From Lactarius indigo (Eukaryota; Basidiomycota; Agaricomycetes; Russulales; Russulaceae): a stretch of DNA of 64,000 bases. The DNA lies in the NCBI GenBank assembly GCA_025766275.1, contig JAFKAC010000017.1, forward strand, positions 682,001-746,000. Reading direction: 5' to 3'. Below are positions 13,341 to 25,773 of the stretch, piece by piece. The notes beneath the pieces are model-generated. The model had not been told where the DNA came from. It saw only the letters and a program-made list of their open reading frames with translations, and did not search any database. A program made the translations under genes and the position numbers. How positions within the stretch are numbered: position 1 is the first letter of the stretch; every line of letters starts with the position of its first letter.

Positions 13341-14744
13341 TCACAATGTCACTAATTTCTCCACAGGATTCGTACGGTTATCCTTGACCGCGATCTCATT
13401 CGTTTCGGAGCCCTTGCCCTCCCGCGTCGCAATGTGCCGGTTATCTTCAGGCGTAATGTCATTGCTGTCCCGTGTCTCAAGGTGCCCGAGGCTCATGGAA
13501 CCTGGCATTGGAAAGGCGATATCCTGACTCCCGCGTGCCTCAAAGTGGGAGAGATTCTCAGCCGAGTCGCCACGGCTGCCAAGATCGGAAAACAGGCTGG
13601 AGATACTGGGACCTGCGTCGGGGCTTTGAGACTTGTCCTCACGGGTGCCAAGTTTCCCAGCATTCGCACTGCCATCAGACCCATGAAACCCATCGTGACG
13701 CTCCGTGAGGTGATTCGGGGAACCAGACACCTCAGTTTCCTCACGCGGTGGGAGTGAAGCAGACGCAAGGTCAACTGACGATGCCTGGGGGAGTGAAATC
13801 GAGTTCGGCCGCTTGTTGCCCGTCGCGATATCTGACCCTCCTGAAAACTGGCTCTCGGACATGGGCCTGTCAGAGAATTGTTGTGGACGCTGGCCGCGAT
13901 GATGCTCTTCGAACTCTTCACCAGACTGCCAATGTTCAAACTCGTGAGGGCGAGAATAATGACCACGAGGCGGACCAGAGAAGTCATCATGGAGACGGCG
14001 ATACTCATCGTGGGGGTATTCACCATGGGAACCTGCATCGTCATAATGATGATAGCGAACAAAGTCGTCCTGGTGCTGGCGAGGATAGTCGTCATAGGGG
14101 TAATCACCGTGATGCGGGCGAGAATAATCATCGTGAGGATAGTGAGAATAATCGTGGGATTCAGGATGGGATGGAGGATAATAATCGTGGTATACGTGTT
14201 CGCTCTCATGATCAATGAACTCTTGCTCGTGACCGTGGAATTCGTGTGGAGACTCGTGTTCGCGTTCGCGCTCGTGCTCAGGCATGGGATATGGATACGG
14301 GTAGGGATACGGATATGGAATGGGCGGCCCAGGCGCAGGGAAACTAGGGCCGGGTGGACCAGGTGGGCCAGGCGGGCCAGGAGGACTAGACATTGGCTGA
14401 GGGGGAGGGCTAGGTGGACCAGTCTTCCCATCGTGTCCAGGAGGAGGACCAGGGGGACCAGAGGGACCAGGAGGAGGACCTTCGGGGCCAGCCGGTTCAC
14501 CAATGCGCTTTGCAATGTCCTGGGCGGCATTACCGAGTGCAGAAACCGGAGAAGCACGTCTGTATACACGCGCAAGACCATCCCTGGTGTTCGCGAAGTG
14601 GTGGTACCGGTCCGAGACGCCGAGAGGGGTACCACTCTCGATGACAGTGTCCGAAACACGCCGGGAGTCGAGAGGAGCGGCGGCGGCGTAGGCAGAGAAG
14701 TGCACGAAGGCGAACAAAAGAACGAAACGAGCGTTAACGGGCAT
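13341..14744 (-). CDS. Secreted proline-, histidine- and tyrosine-rich low-complexity protein
   Basis: A single-exon gene of 467 aa; the start is chosen at the ATG at 14742-14744 because it opens a classic signal peptide (MPVNARFVLLFAFVHFSAYAA, then AAAP). After the signal comes a short ordered part containing a DRYHHFANTRDGLARVYRRA stretch. Next is a collagen-like GPPGPP segment, a PYPYPYPYPYP tract, and about 150 residues dominated by His, Tyr, Asp, Glu and Pro with irregular HYDDY/HEFE motifs. The C-terminal third is polar with recurring LETRDSNDI-like units (FEARGSQDI, LETRDSNDI, IATREGKGS). A TATA box lies about 110 bp upstream. I do not recognise a family. The composition suggests a cell-wall or extracellular matrix protein, possibly metal-binding through its histidines, but that is inference. 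Confidence 0.75.
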   Translation of the reverse strand: MPVNARFVLLFAFVHFSAYAAAAPLDSRRVSDTVIESGTPLGVSDRYHHFANTRDGLARVYRRASPVSALGNAAQDIAKRIGEPAGPEGPPPGPSGPPGPPPGHDGKTGPPSPPPQPMSSPPGPPGPPGPPGPSFPAPGPPIPYPYPYPYPYPMPEHEREREHESPHEFHGHEQEFIDHESEHVYHDYYPPSHPESHDYSHYPHDDYSRPHHGDYPYDDYPRQHQDDFVRYHHYDDAGSHGEYPHDEYRRLHDDFSGPPRGHYSRPHEFEHWQSGEEFEEHHRGQRPQQFSDRPMSESQFSGGSDIATGNKRPNSISLPQASSVDLASASLPPREETEVSGSPNHLTERHDGFHGSDGSANAGKLGTREDKSQSPDAGPSISSLFSDLGSRGDSAENLSHFEARGSQDIAFPMPGSMSLGHLETRDSNDITPEDNRHIATREGKGSETNEIAVKDNRTNPVEKLVTL

Positions 14745-14851
14745 GTTGCCGTAGACTGTGTGTATAAAAAAGAGTGGAAGGGAAAGGAAGAGACGGGGTG
14801 CGAGGAAAGCGCACTGGGCTGGTGAGGGAACTAGAGGAAAAATGAGGGGGG

Positions 14852-14858
14852 TTATATA
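14852..14858 (-). promoter_or_regulatory. TATA box of the secreted protein gene
   Basis: On the minus strand the sequence reads TATATAA, about 110 bp upstream of the ATG at 14744 with no competing start between. Its position and strand fit only this gene; the Aurora kinase gene runs the other way and starts 160 bp to the right. Confidence 0.6.
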
Positions 14859-15021
14859 CGCGGGGAGGAGACGATTGGAACCCATAAATAAGGGATATCA
14901 TTGCGGACTGAATGACGTCAGTGATCATCGTTGCGGGTGATCGTTGTGGGTGAAACGGTCACGTGACAAGTTGAACGACGGGTTGGAATCCGCGTGTTTT
15001 GGTTTCTCGTTCTCGATTGCG

Positions 15022-16465
15022 ATGGCTTCCGTTGGCTCTGTGACTCGTCAGATCGCTGCTCTTGAAATATCCGCAAAACAGAATGGCGCGACAAAGCCGA
15101 CGAGGCCTCTCAAGACGGCCGGTCAAACCAGTGTCTCTAAACTTCTCACTAAATTCGCTGCTCCTAATCCCTTCCCCGATCCTAAACTGAAACCTCTCGC
15201 AAAGCCGAAACCTGGCAGCACTACCCAACCCGCAACAAAGCAATCTACCTCCACTTCTCAGAAAACTGCGGCAAAGAAACCTCTCACCGAAGCTGAGCTT
15301 GACATTGGCAAGTACGATGGTGGTTTCGAAAGCGAGAACGAGAAGCGTGGCGAGGCTGTACAGGGAGAGGCGGCACGAGAGCTTGCTCTTGATTCTAGCG
15401 TTTCGAGGTATCGTTGCTAAAATAGTTTCTCCTTTTCTTCGTCGTCCAACAATTCCTTTCCAGAACGCGCCCTACGCGAGAATGGCATCTCACCGACTTT
15501 GATATCGGTCGCCCGCTAGGGAAGGGCAAATTCGGACGGGTCTACATGGTTCGAACCAAGGTCGAACCCAATTACATCCTCGCCCTCAAGTGTCTTTACA
15601 AGTCCGAGATCGTCCAAGCCCGAGTCGAGAAGCAGATCCGCCGCGAAATTGAGATACAACAGAACCTCCGACATCCCAACGTCCTCCGCCTCTACGGCTA
15701 CTTCCACGACGAGAAGCGTATTTTCCTCATGCTCGAGTTTGCTGGCAAGGGCGAACTTTACAAGCAGCTCACAAAGTACGGTTCCTTCTCAGAGCGCCGC
15801 AGCGCAGTCTATATCGACCAGATGGCCGACGCCCTCTCGTACCTCCACTCGAAGCACGTGATCCATAGGGACATCAAGCCCGAGAATCTACTCCTCGGCA
15901 TCAACGGCGAGCTCAAGATCGGCGATTTTGGTTGGAGCGTGCACGCCCCGAGTAACCGCCGCACCACCCTCTGTGGCACTCTCGATTATCTCCCACCCGA
16001 GATGGTCGAGGGCCGCGAGCACAACGAGAAGGTTGACTATTGGGCCCTCGGCGTGCTCACGTACGAATTTATCGTCGGCTCGCCCCCATTTGAGGAGATG
16101 TCCGGGTACAATGGTCCGTCTTTGTTCTTATCTCCTCAGGGTCCTGGGCGCTCTAGTGCTGACGGGGGTCCTCCCGATCGTGCAGCTACGTACAAACGAA
16201 TAGCAAAGGTCGACCTACGAATTCCGCCGAAGGTCTCTGCGGAAGCCCGGGACTTGATCACGAATGTGGGTTCCTGTCATTTTCTTTTTTCCTCGACTTT
16301 TCTCTCCCCACTTTGTTGGCATTAAGCGCTGATCTGATTGTCTGGACCTACCCGCAGCTCTTACAATATGATCCCGAAAAGCGCTTGGCTCTCTCGGAGG
16401 TCCGCGAACATCCTTGGGTCGTGCGGTATCGTGCGAAAACGCCGACTCCAGAAGTGGCAGCATGA
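15022..16465 (+). CDS. ark1: Aurora-type serine/threonine kinase (chromosomal passenger complex)
   Basis: Aurora kinase phosphorylates kinetochore and chromosomal substrates to correct chromosome attachment and drive mitosis. Four exons (15022-15407, 15464-16113, 16186-16265, 16358-16465) encode 407 aa. A basic, Pro/Ser/Lys-rich N-terminal extension (about 1-130) precedes the kinase domain. Visible motifs are the glycine loop [10 protein letters not shown], catalytic lysine [49 protein letters not shown] cut by the activation threonines, and [18 protein letters not shown]. The DFGWS and [10 protein letters not shown] signatures distinguish Aurora from other AGC-like kinases. The gene is head-to-head with the secreted protein gene, 277 bp apart. 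No odd feature was seen; identification is strong. Confidence 0.95.
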
Positions 16466-17370
16466 TCGGTCAAGGGGGAGCAGCGCTGTGGTGCGCTCTG
16501 AGCCCGCGCGATGACCAGACATGGTGACATTTCTCCCGTCTCTTCCCTTTCTGTCTGCCCCTCCTTGGATGAATTCTTCGGGGGTTGTAAGCATAGCTAT
16601 CGCTTTGGATGTGATATTACATATATGTTGCAGTAGGGCTGTGTCGAGGCGTATAAATATCGCCTTTTTTGTCGAAGCATCAATATTCATCCATTTACGT
16701 ACCCCTCGGAGATCTGCAATCTGAAGGATTCCAGTAAGTTGGCATTTACCGATCGTGTGGTCGACCCATTTGACGGACCATACCATAACGAGTAGTGGAA
16801 TGTGGTCATAACAGTGCCAAATAATGATATTTGCCTTTGTTTGCGTACAAGATAAGGTACACATTACACCACACTGCTGTGAAGTTGGAGTTAGGCACAC
16901 ATAGATCCGGTTTGGGGGCACTGAGACGTCTCTGGGTGGCGGGAATCGATGGTGATTGGTTGATCAACGTGAATGATACTATTTTGTAATCGATACAATA
17001 TAGGTGGAGTAAAGCAAGAACAAACACAGGGGATATAGATGTGCAGAGCGAGATGTACAAAACAAAAAAAAACAAAAAAAGATAGATCTGAGCAAAACAG
17101 CGGGACAGCAAGGAGGACAAAACAAAGACAGCAAAGCGACGACAGCGATTAAAAAAAAACAAGAGGAATACGTCAAGCGCAGAGACATCATCAATCATGT
17201 CATGTCACGTCGTAGCGTCGCATCATTTAGTCCAAACAACAGCGACGACAAAAAAAAAAACTTCCGAGTCACGTAAACGCCCAAAATCCCCCATCTGTCT
17301 CTCCACTCCACGCAGCACCGCTGCGCAGGCAGAGAGAGGAAGGACGGCGAATCCTGACTGAGCCAACGTC
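16466..17370. other. Intergenic stretch between convergent genes
   Basis: About 0.9 kb holding both 3' UTRs. Several A-rich runs occur on the plus strand (near 17060-17080, 17150-17160 and 17250-17260); they read as T-rich downstream tracts for the minus-strand gene. No gene was seen. Confidence 0.5.
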
Positions 17371-19270
17371 TCACCCGCGCGAGTGCGCCCACTCAGGCGT
17401 CTCGCACTGCGGGTTCTCGTGCCCACGCCAATGCCGCTTCGCCGAGTCTTCCCGCGAGAGCACCTCGCCGCATTCTGGGCACGGCACGCCCGCCTTACCC
17501 GGGTTCTCAGCGCAGGACGCCGCGGCGTGCCGCTGTGCGTCTTGCGCGCGCGAGAACGTCTTCGGGCAGAACTCGCATTTCGTGCGCCGAACGCGCGCTG
17601 CGCGCCCCCCGCTGCCACCCTTCATTCCCGCGCGACGCCGTGCTCGGCGTGGAGCTGCTGCTGGTGTGGACGCGGGGACGGGTGAGGGGAGGGAGGCGGT
17701 GTACGAAGACATAGACGCAGACGTTGGTGTGAATGGCGCAAGCGACTGGCTCAGACTGCCGCTGCCGCTGCTGTTGCTGACGCTGTCATCGTCGTCACAG
17801 TCGTTCTTCTCGACGTTTGGCAGCGGAACGGTGAAGCGGGCAGGTGCAGAGGTCGCCTTGACGATGGCCCCTCCGTCGGCGCGCATGCGTTTGGACGTGT
17901 GCGCGTCTGCGGTATCTGTAGTGGCGGCGGCAGGGAAAAACGAGTCCCCGACGTAATTGAAGTCATCGTCGTCGTTGCCGTCGTCACCGCCACGCTTCGT
18001 TTTCATGCCCACCACGCGGGGTGCCGGGGCGCTTGCCGCTCTGACAGAGTGGCGGCCGAACGAGACCGCGGTCGTTGCGTCTGTGGAGAGCTCAAAGGGA
18101 TTCTGCTGTTGCCGCACGCTTGGGGAGAACGAGAACGAGGTTGGGGAGATGGCTCCGTCGCTGGCGGGTGTAGAGAAGCCCAGCGAGATGTCGCAAGACG
18201 ATGCCGTCGTCGTCGTGTCTTCTTGGGAAAGGTCGAATACGCCGACGGGGGGCGGTGAGATGGTTGCCAGATTGACTGTCAATGGCGCCCCCCCAAAGGT
18301 GTAGGAGGAGACGCCATTCACGGGCGAGCCGGACGTGTTTAGCGTTTGGAGTGCGAGCTGGGTGGTTATGGCAGTGAGCTGGAGATCATATGACTTTTCT
18401 TTGGGGACCTACCTCCAAACCACCCATACCGGGGGACTCGCTTTGGCCCCAAGGCCAGGCGGGGTCGGCATATGGATTGGTATCATAGCTCGCAGAGGCG
18501 AGCGTCGGTGAAGGCGTGGGGCAATGAACCGTCGCGAGGAAACAAAGCTCATTCAACGACGACAGGGTGTCTGCAGATGGCTGTGAGGAACCTTCTGCTA
18601 GTCCGTTGCCGGAGAAGTCAAGGTAATTCTCCTGGAGGTTTTGATGATCGAAGTCTAAGTTGTTGCCATGACCGTATTCCGATAGGCCGGCCATCGGGTT
18701 CGAGTGTAGGAGCACACTCTCGAATCGGCTTTGAAGGTAGCACGCTACGTCGCTCCAACAAGACAAAACAACATCAACAGAGTCTGCCCATACCCAAAGG
18801 GATGCGTCGGACCGCTGGAGGCGTTGAGGATTAGCGATGCGTGCATGCAATGGGTAAAGTCACCTACAACAAAGGCGGACGAATAACAACAATCGGCGGC
18901 ATAGGCCAGGTCTGCTGCAGTGTCGACGATTCGAATACTGTATCCACATCCGATGTCAAGTTCGTGTTGCAGCATTATCCTGGCGCGATTCGAGCTCAGC
19001 GAGGGTCAAAGACATCTGAGCCGCCACTTACCCCGACTCAATGGCGGCCTGAACGATTAGGCCGGTAACTTGGAGGGCAAAGAGAGCTTTGAGTTCCTGA
19101 GGTACATTCGTTATTGTGCTCGTCGGAAACCCAAATGTTTGTTGTGGATACGCGTCAAAGCAGATGCGATCCTCCGACATGTAGAGACAAAGGGAAGTGG
19201 CATTATCAGGAAGTGCTCCGAGAATGCCTTGGAATCGAGGGTAAATCGATTGCAAGTAGTTGGCTTGCAT
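17371..19270 (-). CDS. C2H2 zinc finger protein, probable transcription factor
   Basis: Four exons on the minus strand (19270-19032, 18979-18868, 18814-18413, 18378-17371) give a 586-aa protein with all phases matching. The N-terminal 115 residues are a partly hydrophobic, ordered-looking region (MQANYLQSIYPRFQGILGAL...) of no family I know. The middle is Ser/Thr/Pro-rich and acidic with runs such as DDDDFNYVGD, typical of activation regions. A basic patch (RRARRRAGMKGG) precedes two C-terminal fingers. The first is CEFCPKTFSRAQDAQRHAAASC, whose last ligand is Cys (C2HC). The second is a standard CPECGEVLSREDSAKRHWRGH. The C-terminal finger pair preceded by a basic segment resembles many small basidiomycete regulators; targets are unknown. 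The first two exons are less certain than the last two. Confidence 0.75.
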
Positions 19271-21917
19271 GTCTGTACGAGAAGTAGTCGTGTAGGGGGG
19301 AAGGTGAGGAGAGATTGGGGGTGGGAGGAGGGGAGGGGGAGATGAAAGGAAAGGTGATTTGAGCGCGTTATAAGAGTGCGACGGGAATCGGGCCTTTCAA
19401 TGGCTGTTCCCGGGATTTTGTTCGGTCCCTTTCCCAGGTTCCCGGGGTCAACACATTGCGCCCACGTATTTGGCGGCGCTTCCATGCAGAAAACTTTTGA
19501 ACGTGTAGAAATCTGGATGTGTCAAGGCGATGATAAAAGCAACCCCAAAACCTTCTTTCCAAACAGTCCATGACCACCCCATGACCACGAACGAGCCAGG
19601 GAATAAGCTGGATTGATCCTAGAGCCGTTGAAGAGGCAAATTTTACCAGCTTATCCTGTTGTCAGGGAAAGAACAATTGTCGAAAGGCAGCCGTTGGCGC
19701 AAGACAAGGGAAAGGTACCAATCAATGTCCGATGACAGAGAAGAAATCATGCAAGTCCGCCAGACCCGGCATGACGGCACGCCGGTCCAGGCCGTTGCCC
19801 TTTTATAGAAGGCACGTTGCTGAATATAGGCAATTCCAGCCCTTCTTTCAACGTCGAGCTGGAGTCCATTGTAACGAGCAAGTTCTAAGATTCAAAACTG
19901 CGGTCCCTCCTCGAAAAAAATAAACACTGTAGTGGATTTGGATGGTTATTCCTATCTAGGTGTTACGGAGTTGTGCTCGCTGGCTCTTCACGATTACGAT
20001 GAATCCGGAGCCCAGTTTGCGAAATGCTGATGTCCCTGAAGATCGCCCCGCGCCTGTGTTTCTGTGGAATAAATTCTTTCGATTGTGGCCTTTTTGCTGT
20101 AATTGCCGCGTCTCGCTCAGCCTTTTGGCTCAGTCGTTCGTCCCTCCGCTTTGACGCGGCGCGTAACAAACGCGGCGGTGCTGCGCCGGAGAGCCGGCAA
20201 CCGGTACGCATCCGAGCGTGCGGCCATCGGGGTCAATCGGGCGTTCTCCCACGGGGGGGTGCGTCTCTCGTCCCACGTGATACTCCCAAGAGCCCATCTC
20301 TAATACTCTATCACACAAACGAAAGCTACCAACATGCGCTCTATGGATCCTTTTTGACGCAATGTGTCGTCCTCCTCGGAGGTTTTTGATTGGGTAAAAG
20401 GATGGACCCTCGACACCCCCGAGCCTTTTAAGGAGAAATTCGAATGTATGCTGTGCGTTATCAATATCCTCGTGGTATCGGCGCGCTCGCACCGCACTCT
20501 CAGGCTGCGGGTGGCGGGCAACCCCGATCGAATCCGCTTTTCGGTCGTGGTTGGCGGAACATTCCTGCGTGTGTTCCGAGACGCGCGCTCAGCCCGTCGA
20601 GGGGGGTGAGGGGGGGGGTGGGGGTAAAGTTGGTCCCTCGTTCCCTCTGAATCGAGCGTGGGGAAATATATGTCATGGTGTATGTTTGTGCGATTGGGGC
20701 GACCACCACGATGCAGACGCCGCTGCATAAACAGTGGATACACACTGAGTATTCAATCCCATCCCATCCAGCCATGGGTCATCAAACGGCCACGTGCCCG
20801 GGGGCCCATGCACCAATATTACGCCATATCAGGAGGCAACTTAATGATCACCGCAGCGCCGTAAAGAAATGGAAAAGAAGCAAGTGCGGCGGAAGCAATT
20901 CTGTCATGGCAGAGCCCAACTGAGCTGCCCCCGGAGTCTAGTGAGATGCGGTTGCGACATACGACGACGTCCTTTCGGCCGTGCCTCTCTTTTACGTCCG
21001 AAGCTTGGTCCGAAGCGCGCACGGGCTCACACGGGCATGCCTATTCCAACCATGCATGTTCGATTTCCTACTAACGACGCAGAATGCAGAACCGCCAAGA
21101 CAATCAGTCGCACCCGCACAGGTTGACCTTTTTCCCTTACCAAGGAACGCACTGGTTGAATACCTTGTCACATTCAGTTCCACAACAGAATGCGAATGTT
21201 TTTCGTTTCATTTCGGTTATTTATGCTCAAAAAGGTTCAATGGCTTAAAATTATCACATAAATTGAATAAAAAAAATTGCCTTTACCCCAAACCCGAATA
21301 TGTTAAAGGTTTGTGAGTGCAACAAAGCACTTATCCATTCGTACCTTCATAGAAAACAAAAAAAAGGGAACGCATGAGCGTCCGGTAGGTCCGCCACAGC
21401 GGCTGCGTTAACATTCAGCATACACCACTCGAGGATGACCCCGAATTTCGCGGGGATATGGGTCGTGTTTGTGCATTCTCCAACCGCAGAAAAAACAAAC
21501 AAACAAACAATCGACTGCGCTCGACTCCAAGTTGGCGCCCAGCGCAGCAAACGCAGTGCTCGGAGTTCAGTGGCGGACCAGTCATACTGTATCGCCCCGA
21601 GCACGAGAGTAGCACGATACCCCCCTTTTGACTTGAAAGTCGGCACAATCATGGCTAACCTACCATTGAAATGACTCGGGAGGCACTTGCAACCAATCGT
21701 AGACTCGTAGTTGAACGCAAGGCATACATACACACAGGTCCCAAAGAGACGCCCATTTCATTTTTTTTTCGTGTTTCAGCCGTGCTCTCTATAGCCAAAA
21801 GCAGGAGATTATTTGAACCTCTCCGTTCAGCATCTAAAGGGGAAAGCAAGTACGAAGAATGGTTTATGCGGATTATGGAGGGAGGAGGGTAAGTGGAGCT
21901 AGGGACGATGGGCAAGC
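19271..21917. other. Gene-poor stretch
   Basis: About 2.6 kb without a supportable gene. The left part must contain the promoter of the zinc finger gene and the right part the 3' UTR of the peptidase gene. Open frames around 20000-20750 appear on both strands at once, have no domain content and are probably chance frames in GC-rich DNA. Confidence 0.45.
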
Positions 21918-23511
21918 TTAGTAGACCAAGGACGATGTGTCTGCGCGGATACGGTTGTAGTCGAGGAGGCCCTCGATCGAGCCAAGCGCCGCAAGGGCAA
22001 TCTAACGATCCAGACATCAGGAGGGTTGGAAGAAGACGATCGGAAGTCAGACAACGCACGTCTTTGTCCCAAAGGTACTTTTGCGCGACACGCTTTATCT
22101 CCTCAGGAGTGACCGCGTCAATAGCATTCTCGATCTGCCTCGGCGTCACCCGCTGGCCGCTCGTGACGAGTTGCCGCCCGATGTCCTCCGCAATCGCTGT
22201 CGTGCCGTCGAGGCCGAGCAGCAAGCTCGCCTTGAGCTGGCTCTTCGCGCGCTCGACCTCGCCAGTGGATGGCGCGATGCTCATACGGGTCCACTCGCGA
22301 AGCGTGAAGTGCATCAGATCGTCGAGGTTGTTGAGGTTCTCCGTGACGAGGTAGATGCCCCAGAGGCCCGTGTCGGAGTACGACGTCGAGAAGGACATGT
22401 ACGAGTTGGCGAGGTTGTGCTTCGCGATGGTGTCCGAGAGCCGTGAGGAAAGGAACGACGCCGAGCCGAGTGCACGGTCCCAGTTGCCGAAGACGGACTG
22501 CATGACGAGCATCGGGTAGTAGTCGGGTGACGACCAGCTGACGCCCTCGACGGCTACAGCGATGTGCGCCGTCGGGATGTCGTCGTCGCGGATACGTACC
22601 TCCGAACCGACAAAGTCGGGCTTTGCATGGGCTTTACGGCCCAGTGGGATCGGGTTCGGGGAGACGGGGAGTGTTCCAAAGGACCTTTCGGCGGCCTTGA
22701 CGAGTTCAGCGTGGTCAACCCCACCGGCGCCAACGAGGACCATGCGGTCGGCAGTATAGTTGGTCTTGATATACGAGGCAAGGTCGTCGCGCTTGATCGA
22801 AAGGATGTTCTTCTTTGGGCCGAGAATGGTGCGACCGAGCGCCTGACCTGTACAACGGTGATGATGAACGGGGTCGGTTGACAGAGTGGGGTGGTTGGGG
22901 GCGTACCCTGGTAAGCAACTGCGTGGAGATGGTCAAAGACAACCTCCTCGTGCTGCTTGTCGACCTCCTGTTGCTCACGGACTATGACGTCGCGCTCGCG
23001 CTCGATGGCGCCGCTGTCGAGCTTAGAGTTCTGGAGGATGTCCGAGATGATGTCGACGGCCTGGGGCACGTCCTTGCGGAAGCTCTTGGCATAGTAGACG
23101 GTCTGCTCGCGCGAAGTGTACGCGTTAAGGTGGGCGCCGAGGTTCTCCACCTCGAGTTCGAGTGCGTGCTGGGAGCGACGGCCGGTGCCCTTGAAGGCCA
23201 TGTGTTCGAGGAAGTGGGCAGTGCCGTTGTTCGCGTCTGTCTCGGCGCGCGAGCCTGCGTCTATCCACACACCGACAGTCGCGGTCTGTGCATGTGGGTG
23301 TGCTTCTGTCGCGACAGTAAGGCCATTTGAGAGGGTGGTGATCTCGGTAAACGGGCTTTGTGAGACTGCTGTCGCCAGCGACCGCAGAGGCGTCTGCAGA
23401 TGTCGAGTAAGTGATGTTTTTATTCGCAAAAAATATACGAAAACGTACAGGTCTGCGTACTGCGCTACGCAGCGAGCGAGCGAGTGTTGTAGAGAGCGCT
23501 CTCGAAACCAT
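21918..23511 (-). CDS. MAS1: Mitochondrial processing peptidase, beta (catalytic) subunit
   Basis: The beta subunit holds the zinc site that removes presequences from proteins imported into the mitochondrial matrix, together with the alpha subunit. Four exons (23511-23449, 23393-22907, 22847-22060, 22001-21918) encode 473 aa, the usual family length. The first 21-residue exon is an arginine-rich, acid-free presequence ([21 protein letters not shown]). The inverted zinc motif HxxEH is [10 protein letters not shown], with the distal glutamate in [15 protein letters not shown]. The C-terminal half has the glycine-rich loop ([18 protein letters not shown]) and ends [16 protein letters not shown]. 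The intact HxxEH argues against a non-catalytic core protein of the bc1 complex. It is divergently arranged with the CoA-transferase gene, 219 bp away. Confidence 0.95.
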
Positions 23512-23730
23512 TCAGCAAGTGAGGACGACGTGCTTCAGTGAGTTTGACCGCGTCACAACTCCGGGACCCACTCCGGTCCTTGCCGAGGGAATTGAAACGG
23601 CGCTTGAATGGCGAGTCCGATGATCTCCGAAGATGCTTAATCTGATTAGATCAGAGCGAGGGAATGATATCATTGACTCGACTACCTCGGCAGTCCTCGA
23701 CCCCGTTCTCATCTTAGTTCCCCGCTACTG
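23512..23730. promoter_or_regulatory. Shared divergent promoter region (MPP-beta / CoA-transferase)
   Basis: Only 219 bp separate the two start codons on opposite strands, so both 5' UTRs and promoters must lie or overlap here. No TATA-like box is obvious in either direction. Co-regulation of the two genes is possible but not shown. Confidence 0.5.
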
Positions 23731-25583
23731 ATGTCCATGTTCCAGTCCATGCTCAAGGAGCTTACCGATGGTCCCGCAAAGTCCATCTGGGTCAGACAGG
23801 GACTCCCACCAGACGATCTACAGAATCTGCGCCTTACCGAGGCCCCCGATCCGTCCGTGGACTCGAGCCTCAAGCTTGGGACTGCTGCCCAGGTGTGTGC
23901 CCAGCGTCAAGAGACCGCCATCGCCTGCTGATGTTATCTTATGTAGTCTTCTATTGGCCTCTCGGCTCTGGCAGCCGCCCACTTTCACTTCCTCCGGACG
24001 GGCCAGGAAGAGGAAGTGCATGTTGACGCTCGGCACGCCGTTTTGGAATTCAGTACGTCATTCCAAACCTCTTGTACCAACGAGATCTAACCTTTCTTTC
24101 AGGTAGCGAAAGGTACTACACGATAGATGGAAAGATACCAGAGGGAAAAATGCTTGATGAGCTGTCCGATATGTACAAAACCAAGGATGGCTACGTGAGA
24201 CTACATACCAATTTCCCACAGTTCGTCTTCTCTTTGATCTCAAAGAATCTACCCATCTATTCCTCCCAGTCACAAACAAGGTCTACTCGATATCCTGCAG
24301 TGCGAGCCCACAAAGGAGGCCGTCGCAGCCGCGCTCGCCGAGTGGTCCGCGGAAGAGTTCGAGGCAGAGGTGTTCCGACGGCACCTCTGCGCTGCCGCAC
24401 TGCGGTCGTACGACGTAATGGACGATACCCCACAGGGCTTATACCAAACAAACATCAACCCCGTATTTATCAACAAGATCGGCGACGCACCCAAGCGGGT
24501 GCTCACCGACCCAGGTGATATCCAGCACGCGCTTGAAGGGATCCGTGTACTCGATCTGACCCGCGTTCTCGCGGGGCCCGTATGTGGACGCACACTCGCA
24601 GGTGATCCCTCCCTCTTCCCCTCCTGTCATAAAAAGTTAATATATGCGCGCGCGGTGCCAGCACACGGCGCAGACGTCCTCCTTGTGACGTCTCCAAACC
24701 TGCCGTCGCTCCCGTTGCTCGACACCGAGACGTCGCGCGGAAAGCGCACTACGCAGCTCGACCTTAACGTTCCGGCTGACGCCGACAAATTCCGCGAGCT
24801 TCTCGGCGGCGCAGACGTGTTCCTGCAGTCGTACCGTCCAGGCGGACTCGCTGCACGCGGGTTCGGTCCCGAAGAGTGCGCCGCGATGCGCCCTGGGATC
24901 GTGCACGCGTCACTAAGCGCTTTCTCGCCTGGCGGGCCGTGGCAGAACGTCAAGAGCGTGCGCACCCTCCCCACATCTCTCTTTCCGTCCATCTTAACTC
25001 ACATTTGAAACAGTTCGACTCGCTCGTGCAAACGCTCGGCGGGTTCAACGTGCAAGAGGCCGAGGCGTACGCAGAGTACGTCCGTGCGACGCGCGGGGAA
25101 GAAGAGGCGGCTGCACTCCCGCCATACCGCGCGCTGCCGATGCAAGCGCTGGACCATGCAGCGGGGCAGCTACTCGCGTTCGGCATCGCTGCGGCGCTGT
25201 GCAAGACCGTGACCGTACGTCCCGTGTGTCACGTCGTCCCCTGAACGAAACAACAAAAACGAGAGCAGGAAGGCGGCTCGTGGCGTGTGCGTGTCTCGCT
25301 CAGCGCGACGCTGCTCTGGATTCGCCGCTTTGGCAACCTTCACCCGCTCGCCGCGTTCGGCGAGGGCCCAGCGCTCCCGCCGCGCTGCGTGCCGCTTGAC
25401 CCGGAAGTGGCGGCGGCTTCTACGACGATTGAGCGGGATCCGGGGGACTTTGGTAGAGAAGGAGGTGGGCAGAGAATGACGGTGATCCGGCACGCGGCTA
25501 CATTCTCGCAGCTCAAGATTCGCGAGGGCAAGGCGCCGATGCGCCTCGATGCCCACAGGGCCGAGTGGCTCCCCCGGTCATGA
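23731..25583 (+). CDS. CoA-transferase family III (CaiB/BaiF-type) protein
   Basis: Class III CoA-transferases move CoA between acyl-CoA and free acids through an aspartyl-CoA intermediate. Seven exons (23731-23892, 23947-24052, 24103-24220, 24270-24601, 24662-24957, 25014-25214, 25269-25583) encode 509 aa, fitting the large fungal members with a duplicated fold. The N-terminal half carries a degenerate domain ending KTKDGYVRLHTNFPHH. The second half has the characteristic EGIRVLDLTRVLAGPVCGRTLAAHGADVL split by an intron, then TSRGKRTTQLDLN, DVFLQSYRPGGLA and FDSLVQTLGGFN. The final part (LDHAAGQLLAFGIAAALCKT) is the usual return of the polypeptide to the core. The substrate is unknown. Confidence 0.9.
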
Positions 25584-25773
25584 GGGAGGCTTGATGATCA
25601 TTGTGGCGTTGTAAACAAGTTGTTGTTGTTGTTGTAGCGTTGATGCATTGATAGGGGGAAAGCCGTAATTTCCCCACGTGGCTTGGTTTGACTGGAAAGT
25701 TACTCCGAGGCGTTCGCAACTCTAAAATCTTGATATTCTCGCTGCCAGCAAAACAACTCGTCTCATCTCACTG

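Noticed and set aside
13434..14825. Long open frames antisense to and overlapping the secreted protein gene
   Set aside because: They are shadows of a repetitive coding sequence; they lack domains, and the opposite frame has a signal peptide and a TATA box.
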